DNA from: an uncultured Bacilli bacterium | GTDB taxonomy: Bacteria; Bacillota_I; Bacilli_A; RF39; UBA660 | Direction: 5' to 3' | DNA length: 12,982 bases | NCBI GenBank assembly: GCA_947631885.1 | Contig: CANRMZ010000017.1 | Coordinates: 1 to 12,982, forward strand | Translations under genes and position numbers: made by a program | Part shown: one piece after another, positions 1 to 6,339 of the stretch | Position numbering within the stretch: position 1 is the stretch's first letter | Layout: the number at the start of each line of letters is the position of its first letter | Notes under the pieces: generated by a model | Database searches by the model: none | Seen by the model: only the letters and a program-made list of their open reading frames with translations | Told to the model about the DNA's origin: nothing

Positions 1-10
1 ATAGGTTAAA

Positions 11-26
11 TAAAAGGAAAAGGATT
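11..26 (-). repeat. Conserved 3' block of cassette 1
   Basis: A 16-nt A/G-rich (plus-strand) block just after the stop codon is repeated at 2005-2020 and 3649-3664, also just after the stop codons of cassettes 2 and 3. In those copies a terminator hairpin follows; here the window edge cuts it off (bases 1-10 would be the start of that hairpin region). Confidence 0.7.
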
Positions 27-38
27 TATTCAAAAATA

Positions 39-1817
39 TTAATTTTCGAATTTCTTTTTAATTGAATATCCTAAGCCTGCAACACCTAATACAGCAACAG
101 CTCCACCAATTAAGTAAAGAGGTAGACTATCTAATGTATTTGGGTTTCCTTCTGTTTCAGAACCACTTCCTGGAGTTGATTCTGCAGGTTGATCATCAGG
201 TTTAGTAGGTTGATTTTCTGGAGTATCAGGAACAACTGGTGCTTCATCACCTTCATATAATACTAGTATTGTTGTATCTGCATTGAATTTAGTATCTTCT
301 TCAGATATTGCTTTTCCATTTACGGCAAAATACATAAATTTTCTATCAGAACCAGTTTTGATAGTTTCAAGTTTTTCTAGGTCTTCTCCAGTTAAATCAC
401 TTAAAGATGTACCAGGATTAACCCAAATTTCATAATTACCAATACTTAATATTATAAAATGTGTAGCATGTATTTTTGTATTTTCAGCAAATGCAGAAGA
501 ATCAACTAGTTTTACTTCTTTTGTATCATAATAGTTATTAATATGTTGACCTTCTACATTTAACATTGCATCTAATTTAGCTTTACCAGTTTCAGATAAT
601 TCTCCAAAAGTTTGACCTTTAAATAGACTTACTTTATCGTCTTTACCATCAACAGTTAAAGTAACAAAGTAAATTATCTTGTCAGCGCCAGCTATTTTTT
701 CAACATGAGTAGAATCAGGAGTAGTAACACTTATTTCTTTTCCTGTATAGTTGAATACTTTGATGACACCATCACCAGTATTGGTACCAACTTCTACAGT
801 TTTACCATTATCTAAAGTATATACATAATACTTATTATCAACATGCACAACGCCTGTTAATCCAGATGTAGGAGCATCAAATGATCCCTTAGCAAATTGT
901 TCTACATTTAGCTTAACATTATTGCCACTACCAGTAGCAACTGTTAATTTAGCAGAGCTATAAGGAACAGTAACGTTTCCTGCATTTAAAGTAGCGTTTC
1001 CTGAAAGTTCTATTCCTGTACCAGTAACACCGATGTCTCCATCTGTACCGTTATTATTACTAGTAACAACAGCATTGTCGCTTATAGTACCACTAGTAAA
1101 AATTCCTGAATATTTGTTATTTACTACAGTTATTTTAGCATTATCTTCAGCAGTTAAGCCATTAGCTGTAGTTAAACCACGATCGTTATCATGAGAATAA
1201 TATTCACTATTTTCAGATACAATCATATTTCCAATATTTGCAGCACCAGCACAATTAGAAACTTCTACATTTCCGCCATTTTTAATGACAACAGCATTAG
1301 TACGTAAAGCGGTGTGTCCATACCCAGAAATAGAAACCTTTCCACCATCTACTTCAAGAGTACCTTCGTTAGTATTCCATCCTTTTTCGCTTCTCTTACT
1401 AATAGCAATAGTATTTCCGCCAGAAGTCCTAGCATCTAACTCACCTGTAACAACTAATTTAGCATTAGTATCCAGCAAAACATTAATAAGTTTGTTATTT
1501 TGAATATCACCAGAACCTGTAACGTATGCATCAGCATCTTCTCTAACCGCAAAGTTAGTTAAAGTTAATTTTCCAGATACTGTTAGCGTTTGACTACTAT
1601 CAACAACAATTCTTCTATTGTCTACAGTAATATTTTCATCAAGATCAAAATTACCAGTAACTTTAATAACACGTGCAAAGCTATCAGTTAAACAGTCTTT
1701 GAAATCACTTTTATTAGCTGCGGTACAAACGCCACCATTTACGTTTGCAGCATTAACACCAGCTACTGCTACACATGAAGCAAGCATGCCCGTCAAAAAT
1801 AATTTTAAATTTTTCAT
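39..1817 (-). CDS. Cell-surface beta-helix-like protein with sortase-like tail (cassette 1)
   Basis: The 592-residue product starts with a signal peptide (M-K-N-L-K-L-F, hydrophobic stretch, likely cleavage after VNA near residue 23). Residues about 40-300 are rich in short strand-turn repeats (V-x-N-N-G, L-x-V-T/S-G-x-L) typical of right-handed parallel beta-helix adhesins. Residues about 380-525 hold two poorly conserved repeats that resemble InlB-type B repeats (each ends in T-x-I/L-x-V/A). A Pro/Glu/Thr-rich linker (about 530-557) leads to the 35-residue tail: NPNTLDS at 558-564, a transmembrane segment, then YSIKKKFEN. The tail looks like a cell-wall sorting signal with Leu where LPxTG-type motifs have Gly. 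A weak Shine-Dalgarno (AAAGGAAG) precedes the ATG. The role is inferred as surface attachment or interaction; no ligand can be read from the sequence. It is the first of three tandem paralogues with its own phase-variable-looking promoter. Confidence 0.85.
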   Translation of the reverse strand: MKNLKLFLTGMLASCVAVAGVNAANVNGGVCTAANKSDFKDCLTDSFARVIKVTGNFDLDENITVDNRRIVVDSSQTLTVSGKLTLTNFAVREDADAYVTGSGDIQNNKLINVLLDTNAKLVVTGELDARTSGGNTIAISKRSEKGWNTNEGTLEVDGGKVSISGYGHTALRTNAVVIKNGGNVEVSNCAGAANIGNMIVSENSEYYSHDNDRGLTTANGLTAEDNAKITVVNNKYSGIFTSGTISDNAVVTSNNNGTDGDIGVTGTGIELSGNATLNAGNVTVPYSSAKLTVATGSGNNVKLNVEQFAKGSFDAPTSGLTGVVHVDNKYYVYTLDNGKTVEVGTNTGDGVIKVFNYTGKEISVTTPDSTHVEKIAGADKIIYFVTLTVDGKDDKVSLFKGQTFGELSETGKAKLDAMLNVEGQHINNYYDTKEVKLVDSSAFAENTKIHATHFIILSIGNYEIWVNPGTSLSDLTGEDLEKLETIKTGSDRKFMYFAVNGKAISEEDTKFNADTTILVLYEGDEAPVVPDTPENQPTKPDDQPAESTPGSGSETEGNPNTLDSLPLYLIGGAVAVLGVAGLGYSIKKKFEN

Positions 1818-1856
1818 TTTATCATTCTTCCTTTCTTAAAATATTTTTTGGAACGT

Positions 1857-1883
1857 ATCCTCCTTCCTTTATTTTATAAGTCC
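1857..1883 (-). promoter_or_regulatory. Conserved 27-nt leader block, copy 1 (distal GGAGG)
   Basis: The block is identical base for base to those at 3508-3534 and 5310-5336. It begins right after the -10, so it forms the 5' end of the mRNA. It contains AAAGGAAGGAGGAT, a near-perfect match to the 16S anti-Shine-Dalgarno, about 40 nt upstream of the ATG at 1817. That is too far to start translation of this gene. No conserved leader peptide follows it. It may be a 5' stabilising or standby 30S binding site. Confidence 0.7.
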
Positions 1884-1908
1884 ATTATATATATATATAT
1901 ATTGTCAA
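1884..1908 (-). promoter_or_regulatory. TA-repeat promoter of cassette 1 (13-bp spacer)
   Basis: Read on the minus strand, a perfect -35 TTGACA (1903-1908) and a perfect -10 TATAAT (1884-1889) are separated by 13 bp that are only alternating A and T (1890-1902). The alternating run continues into the -10. A 13-bp spacer is far below the 17-bp optimum, so this copy would be expected to be OFF or weak as written; two more TA units would restore 17 bp. Confidence 0.85.
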
Positions 1909-1968
1909 GGGTTTTGGAAGCTTATTGGAGTAAATAAAATCATCTATAACATTTATATTCTTTAACAC

Positions 1969-1999
1969 AAAAAAATCCCATTTTCTATTAGAAAATGGG
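1969..1999 (-). terminator. Intrinsic terminator of cassette 2
   Basis: On the minus strand CCCATTTTC (1991-1999) pairs perfectly with GAAAATGGG (1977-1985) around a 5-nt loop, followed by A then a T tract (1969-1975). It follows the stop codon of the 478-residue surface protein and is closely related to the terminator at 3615-3643. Confidence 0.9.
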
Positions 2000-2004
2000 T
2001 TTAA

Positions 2005-2020
2005 TAAAAGGAAAAGGATT
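2005..2020 (-). repeat. Conserved 3' block of cassette 2
   Basis: Same 16-nt block as at 11-26 and 3649-3664, lying between the stop codon and the terminator hairpin of cassette 2. Confidence 0.7.
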
Positions 2021-2032
2021 ACCTATAAAATA

Positions 2033-3469
2033 TTAATTTTCAAATTTCTTTTTAATTGAATAACCTAAAGCTACTAATCCAGTACAAGCAATAGCACTTA
2101 ATATTAAATAACTACCAATACTATCTACTGTATCAGGGTTAGATGTAGTTCCAGCATTTGCTTGATCTTCATATGCAAGTGCATAGGTAGAGAACTTGTC
2201 AGTAGCAAAGCTTAATTCTGTTCCATCTTCAGATAATACTGTTTTAAGAACTTCAACTTTACCATCATGTTCTCTTAAAATATAATATACTCTTGTATAG
2301 CCTTCTTTTACTTCAGGTAAATCTTCAGGCACTTTAACTGTAAGAGTAATTTCTTCATCTAATTCATGTAAATTGCGAATTGTCGTACCAGCTTTTACCA
2401 AAACACTAATATCTAAATATTTAGATATTGTTGCGTCAGGTAAAGCATCAGCAAATTCTTTCTTCTTATCATCATCTACTGTCGTCTCTTTAGCTTCAAG
2501 TACAACAGTTACATCATTGTTTTCTATTAACTCTTTTAATTCTTCATCAGTAGTATTAAGTAATGATTCTTTTAATACATCACTTGTTTCAGAATCAGTT
2601 GTTACAACGTCATCAGCGCCAGGGATTTCAGGAGTTATTTCTACAGGCTTAACCATAACTTTACCATAGCTATCAACAATATAACCATCAGGTATAAATG
2701 CTGACATATCTTGTGGTTCAGATACAAAAGTCTCTGGATCTTGACGGTCGAATTGACCACCTGTAATAATAGTTTCAGAGCCAGTGACAGGGGCTACAGT
2801 TTGAATTTTTTTGCCAGTCATATCTCTAAATATTCCACCTGTAATATTCATTTTTGCATTTTGGCTATTTACAACAGCAGGCATATCAGCTTGATAACTT
2901 TGATCAAATTGACCACCACTTATATTAGCTGTACCTGCATTCCATAAGCCATAGTTTTTTTCATATAATGTTGAAACTCTTCCACCAGAAACGTTAATAG
3001 TAGCTCCTGCTAAGTTTCTAATACCATAAACAGACGCAATTTGTGGTGAAATAAATCCGCCTTCTAAATTTAATTCGCCATAATTATCAATTATTGCTTG
3101 TTGAAGTTGGCTTTCAGGATATGCTTTTGTTCTCGTAATGCTTCCACTTGTACCACTATCTTTAATAGTTAAAGTACCATTTTTTTCAACTTTAATTGTG
3201 GGACAATCTACTTGTAATTTTCCTTCTTCAATAGTGTTATTTAAAGTGTGCCCATTTAAATCAAGAACAACTTTTTCGCCATCTTTTACCTCTAAGTTAA
3301 ATTCTGCAGTTTTAAGTAGTTTAATAGTTGTAACTTCGTCATCTTCAGTTACTTCAACAGAATCTTTATAAGGATCTTCTTTTAAATCTGTTATAGTAGC
3401 AGCATTAACAGTAACAACCATTGCAAACATTGCAATCATAGCCATTGTGAATAATTTTAATTTCTTCAT
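2033..3469 (-). CDS. Cell-surface repeat protein with sortase-like tail (cassette 2)
   Basis: The 478-residue product has a signal peptide (M-K-K-L-K-L-F, cleavage likely after VNA near residue 23). Residues about 60-250 carry beta-helix-like repeats of the form LNGHTL, GTLTIKDSG, GGxF, which are common in gut Bacillota surface proteins. Residues about 300-435 form a separate acidic domain that ends in F-A-T-D-K-F-S-T-Y-A-L-A-Y; I recognise this ending from many Bacillota surface proteins but can assign no function. NPDTVDS (444-450), a transmembrane segment and YSIKKKFEN make the tail, exactly 35 residues as in cassettes 1 and 3. The proximal Shine-Dalgarno is AAAGGAAG about 10 nt before the ATG. 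It probably acts on the outside of the cell as an anchored surface protein. Its body is only distantly similar to its neighbours while its ends are nearly identical. Confidence 0.85.
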   Translation of the reverse strand: MKKLKLFTMAMIAMFAMVVTVNAATITDLKEDPYKDSVEVTEDDEVTTIKLLKTAEFNLEVKDGEKVVLDLNGHTLNNTIEEGKLQVDCPTIKVEKNGTLTIKDSGTSGSITRTKAYPESQLQQAIIDNYGELNLEGGFISPQIASVYGIRNLAGATINVSGGRVSTLYEKNYGLWNAGTANISGGQFDQSYQADMPAVVNSQNAKMNITGGIFRDMTGKKIQTVAPVTGSETIITGGQFDRQDPETFVSEPQDMSAFIPDGYIVDSYGKVMVKPVEITPEIPGADDVVTTDSETSDVLKESLLNTTDEELKELIENNDVTVVLEAKETTVDDDKKKEFADALPDATISKYLDISVLVKAGTTIRNLHELDEEITLTVKVPEDLPEVKEGYTRVYYILREHDGKVEVLKTVLSEDGTELSFATDKFSTYALAYEDQANAGTTSNPDTVDSIGSYLILSAIACTGLVALGYSIKKKFEN

Positions 3470-3507
3470 ATTTCTTTCTTCCTTTCTTAAAATAATATTT
3501 GGAATGC

Positions 3508-3534
3508 ATCCTCCTTCCTTTATTTTATAAGTCC
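3508..3534 (-). promoter_or_regulatory. Conserved 27-nt leader block, copy 2 (distal GGAGG)
   Basis: Identical to the blocks at 1857-1883 and 5310-5336, directly after the -10. GGAGG lies about 40 nt upstream of the ATG at 3469. An ATG overlaps its end here (3507-3509) but it is out of frame, too close to GGAGG, and absent from the other two copies. Confidence 0.7.
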
Positions 3535-3565
3535 ATTATATATATATATATATATATATTGTCAA
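3535..3565 (-). promoter_or_regulatory. TA-repeat promoter of cassette 2 (19-bp spacer)
   Basis: On the minus strand, TTGACA (3560-3565) and TATAAT (3535-3540) are separated by 19 bp of alternating A/T (3541-3559). Loss of one TA unit would give the optimal 17 bp. Both hexamers are perfect, so spacer length should be the main determinant of strength. Confidence 0.85.
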
Positions 3566-3614
3566 GGTTTTTTGGCTATGTGAGGGACTTATAAAATGTA
3601 AACTTTTTGTCATT

Positions 3615-3643
3615 AAAAATCCCATTTCCAATTAGGAAATGGG
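3615..3643 (-). terminator. Intrinsic terminator of cassette 3
   Basis: On the minus strand CCCATTTCC (3635-3643) pairs with GGAAATGGG (3621-3629) around a 5-nt loop, then A and a T run (3615-3619). Compared with 1969-1999 the stem differs by a compensated base pair (C-C/G-G for T-C/G-A at the loop end), so pairing is conserved while sequence drifts. This supports a real terminator. Confidence 0.9.
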
Positions 3644-3648
3644 TTTAA

Positions 3649-3664
3649 TAAAAGGAAAAGGATT
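3649..3664 (-). repeat. Conserved 3' block of cassette 3
   Basis: Third copy of the 16-nt block found after the stop codons of cassettes 1 and 2. Confidence 0.7.
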
Positions 3665-3675
3665 CAAATCAATCT

Positions 3676-5269
3676 CTAGTCTTCAAGTTTCTTTTTAATT
3701 GAGTAACCTAGTGCTATTAGACTAGCTATTGCTATAGCACCACCTGCTAAATAAACAGGAATGCTATCTAAAGTATTAGGTATTTCAGTTTCAGGTTTAT
3801 TTGACTCAGCAGTAACTTCTTTTAGTCCTGCAATTGCAGTATTAAGTTCCTCGGTTACAGTGTCAATTTCATCTTGATGAGCTTTAGATAATTCAGGATC
3901 TAATTCATATGCTTTTTCAATAGCAGCAGCTAATGCAGCATATGATTCTTCAGTATAATCAGTTGGATCAATTTCTATAGCTTTAGCTAAAGCTTCATCT
4001 AATGCAGTATAATCAGCCTTTTCTTCAAAAGCAACTGTTACAGTTACTTCGTTAGCAGGCATTACGAATGTAAGTACATTATTAATTCTACTATATTCTA
4101 CTGCCTTACCATCTTTATCAACTATTGTAATTTCGCCTAGTACATAACCTTCATCAGGTTCTAATGTTACTGTAACTGTTTGACCAGTTATAGCATTTTC
4201 TTTATCAGCAGTAACCGTACCATTTGTAGGAGCAGTAACTTTTACAAGTGATTCTAATCCAACATAAGTAACTCCATTTTCAACATAAGTTTTATAACCT
4301 TCTGCTAAATATTCTGAATTAAATGCATATTGATCTATAAATTCTCCACCATAGATGATATTATACAAGTCATCAGAATGAACTGCCTTATGCATATTGC
4401 TCTTTGTTTCAAAGATTCCATCATTAACCTTTACTGATAATGCTTCATAATTTTTAGTACCATCCTTTTTTGTAGGTATTGCATTTATATGTAAAGCGTC
4501 ATTATTATTAGCAATAAATGTTCCGCCGTTAAATATCCAATTTCCTTTAGTAATAGGAATTGTTATTCCTGAATTTGCAGTATAACTTCCGCCTTCAAAA
4601 GTTACATAAGTGGTTTTAGTTGGAGCAGTATCCGAATCATCCGCGATAACTGATAATCCTGTATTCCAAGTTCCATTTAAGGTTATTTGAACTTGACTAG
4701 ATACTAATAAACCATGTCCATATGGAACACTTATAACAGTATCATCACTTGTAACTAGTTTTAACAGTAATAGCGCTTGAATCTTCTTCTATCTCGTCAG
4801 AGTATCCTGCAGTGACATTAATAGTTAATTTAGATGTTTTTAAGGATGCCCCTTGAAAAACATAAATTGCTGAAAGTCCAGTAGATTCTGATACTATAGT
4901 ACCATTCTTTAATTCAACGTTAGCTACATCTTCAATAGAAAAGCTATTATCATTAGTAAATGTTATTGTGTGACCATTTAAATCTAAAACAATGTCTCCT
5001 TCTTTAGCCTCAAGGTCTCCATCGCCATTAAACACAAGGTCTCTATCTAGAGTAATATTCGATCCGGATTTAAGAATTATATCTTGGCAAGATTTTTTAT
5101 TATTATTCCATTTGGCAGAAATAGCGGCTTCTAAATCATTTACATTATCAACGATGCATTCTTGATCTGCGTTTGCATATGCAGGTCTATCAACAGCTGC
5201 TGCACTAACTGCACCAATTGATAATCCCATTGCAAGCATGCTTACAACAAATAATTTTAATTTCTTCAT
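3676..5269 (-). pseudogene. Frameshifted cell-surface protein with FIVAR-like region and sortase-like tail (cassette 3)
   Basis: Two open frames belong to one gene: the N-terminal part runs 5269 to 4745, the C-terminal part continues in another frame to 3676. The C-terminal frame stays open upstream well past its first Met (4395), through beta-helix-like sequence (for example Y-V-T-F-E-G-G-S-Y and W-I-F-N-G-G-T-F), up to the end of the first part. Removing one A from the AAAA run (TTTT at 4759-4762) joins them into about 530 residues; the span is 1594 nt, one more than a multiple of three. The rebuilt protein has a signal peptide (M-K-K-L-K-L-F ... VSA), a beta-helix-like body, a divergent InlB-type repeat (about 342-416), a helical FIVAR-like region (about 419-484), and the tail IPNTLDS (496-502), transmembrane segment, YSIKKKLED. 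It could be a true pseudogene, a switchable gene, or an assembly error. Confidence 0.8.
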
Positions 5270-5309
5270 ATTATCAATCTCCCTTTCTTAAAATATTTGT
5301 TTGGAAAAT

Positions 5310-5336
5310 ATCCTCCTTCCTTTATTTTATAAGTCC
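5310..5336 (-). promoter_or_regulatory. Conserved 27-nt leader block, copy 3 (distal GGAGG)
   Basis: Identical to copies at 1857-1883 and 3508-3534. GGAGG is about 41 nt upstream of the ATG at 5269, while a closer AAAGGGAG about 10 nt before the ATG should serve as the real ribosome binding site. Confidence 0.7.
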
Positions 5337-5367
5337 ATTATATATATATATATATATATAAAGTCAA
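5337..5367 (-). promoter_or_regulatory. TA-repeat promoter of cassette 3 (19-bp spacer)
   Basis: On the minus strand, TTGACT (5362-5367, one mismatch to TTGACA) and TATAAT (5337-5342) are 19 bp apart (5343-5361); all of the spacer is alternating A/T except the first TT after the -35. One fewer TA unit would give 17 bp. Confidence 0.8.
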
Positions 5368-5404
5368 GGGTTTCAAAAGCATTTTCCTATATAAAAATAG
5401 ACAT

Positions 5405-5437
5405 AAAAAAGCCACTTTTTGGCATAAAAATGGCTTT
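5405..5437 (-). terminator. Intrinsic terminator after the M23-like gene
   Basis: On the minus strand AGCCA plus TTTTT pairs with AAAAA plus TGGCT with one bulged base, around the loop at 5421-5425, followed by a T run (5405-5410). It lies about 10 nt beyond the stop codon at 5448. Confidence 0.75.
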
Positions 5438-5447
5438 AAATAAATTT

Positions 5448-6278
5448 CTAAATTTTTTCACAATTAACTTCATTCTTATAAATTATATTAACATATCCAC
5501 TATAAGTCCTAGCCCATACCTCATCATTCATAATATATATTTCTAGTGCATCAAATAAGGTACCGGTTTTATAAAATGCTGGAGCTAAAGGATTTGTGCT
5601 AGTAGCATTCTTTTGCCCGTCTTTAGTTAAACATTCTACCCTTTTTTGAGGATAATTAATACCAGGACCTGTTCTTACTCTAATATTATCTAGGGTTCTA
5701 TAAACACCGGTATTATATTCTAGGTTTATAACTTCACTTTCCGTCTTTATAGCATAAGTTATACCATCATAAACATCATTTAGTACTTTAGTATCATTAG
5801 CTAGTACTAAATATTTCGTAGGAGCTACCGCATTAATAAGACCATATACCCCATATGAGTTTTGGTAAAAGCCTACTCTTATATCTTCTTTACGATCATA
5901 TACCGCTATTTCTAAATCAATATGTTCGCCTGTGGCTTGACCAGTTTTACCATCATTCATTAGAAACTGACCTTGTTTGAATTTGTCTCCCACTTTGAAA
6001 TCGGCAATTTCACTTGGATGACCTATTTGCATCACGACATAGTGAGGTTTATTATCCGCACATAAGACCTTTTCATCTGATACAAGCCAGATTGTATAAG
6101 CATCTAAGGGATTAACATAAACTTGAGCAACATATCCTGTAAATGGAGCATATACTGCTCTAGAGCCACCTCCTGCTGCTGATACATCTAAAGCATATCT
6201 TCCTTGATGGGAATAGGAAATAGGACCATACCCTTGAGTTAAATAATATGTTTTCTTAGGAAATAATAAAAATTCCAT
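5448..6278 (-). CDS. M23-like peptidase domain plus SH3b protein, no signal peptide
   Basis: I place the start at the ATG at 6278 (276 residues, M-E-F-L-L-F-P) because a strong AGGAGG lies just before it; the upstream in-frame ATG at 6290 contains that AGGAGG within its own first codons and has no site of its own. Residues about 15-125 match the LytM/M23 metallopeptidase fold: S-H24-Q-G-R-Y-A-L-D31, I-G-H87-P, V-G-D-x-x-K-Q-G-Q, and G-E-H119-I-D121-L-E-I. The usual closing H-x-H is H-x-D here, so one zinc-ligand His is replaced by Asp. Residues about 195-270 contain an SH3b-like segment (N-I-R-V-R-T-G-P-G). Known M23 enzymes cut peptidoglycan cross-bridges; activity here is uncertain. There is no signal peptide, as in phage endolysins, yet no other phage gene is visible. 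It lies 61 bp after the ligase stop codon with no clear terminator between, so co-transcription is possible. Confidence 0.8.
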   Translation of the reverse strand: MEFLLFPKKTYYLTQGYGPISYSHQGRYALDVSAAGGGSRAVYAPFTGYVAQVYVNPLDAYTIWLVSDEKVLCADNKPHYVVMQIGHPSEIADFKVGDKFKQGQFLMNDGKTGQATGEHIDLEIAVYDRKEDIRVGFYQNSYGVYGLINAVAPTKYLVLANDTKVLNDVYDGITYAIKTESEVINLEYNTGVYRTLDNIRVRTGPGINYPQKRVECLTKDGQKNATSTNPLAPAFYKTGTLFDALEIYIMNDEVWARTYSGYVNIIYKNEVNCEKI

Positions 6279-6289
6279 ATACCTCCTCA

Positions 6290-6305
6290 TGACTAATGAT
6301 AGTCA
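6290..6305. promoter_or_regulatory. Small inverted repeat upstream of the M23-like gene
   Basis: TGACTA (6290-6295) and TAGTCA (6300-6305) form a perfect 6-bp inverted repeat with a 4-bp loop, just upstream of the AGGAGG. It could be an operator or a weak mRNA hairpin; I see no convincing promoter hexamers around it. Confidence 0.35.
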
Positions 6306-6339
6306 ATATAGTATATGAAATTTTAAAATAACCTATTAA

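Noticed and set aside
3507..3534. Leader peptide starting at the ATG beside the distal GGAGG in cassette 2
   Set aside because: It is out of frame with the gene, too close to GGAGG, and absent from the other two identical leaders.
3676..4395. The 239-residue frame as an independent gene
   Set aside because: It lacks a signal peptide, promoter and ribosome binding site at its first Met, and its frame stays open far upstream into the body of cassette 3; it is the second half of a frameshifted gene.
4755..4765. Programmed ribosomal frameshift in cassette 3
   Set aside because: The needed shift is +1 at GTT-AAA-ACT; there is no standard slippery heptamer, rare-codon or stop context, nor a clear downstream structure. 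A mutation or assembly error is simpler.
1884..5367. TA tracts as CRISPR or minisatellite DNA
   Set aside because: They are simple dinucleotide runs fixed between promoter hexamers, with no spacers or longer units.
5448..6278. A prophage remnant around the endolysin-like gene
   Set aside because: No holin, integrase, capsid or tail gene is visible nearby; one gene is not enough.
6279..6290. ATG at 6290 as start of the M23-like protein
   Set aside because: Its second and third codons are the AGGAGG that serves the ATG at 6278; no site lies before it.
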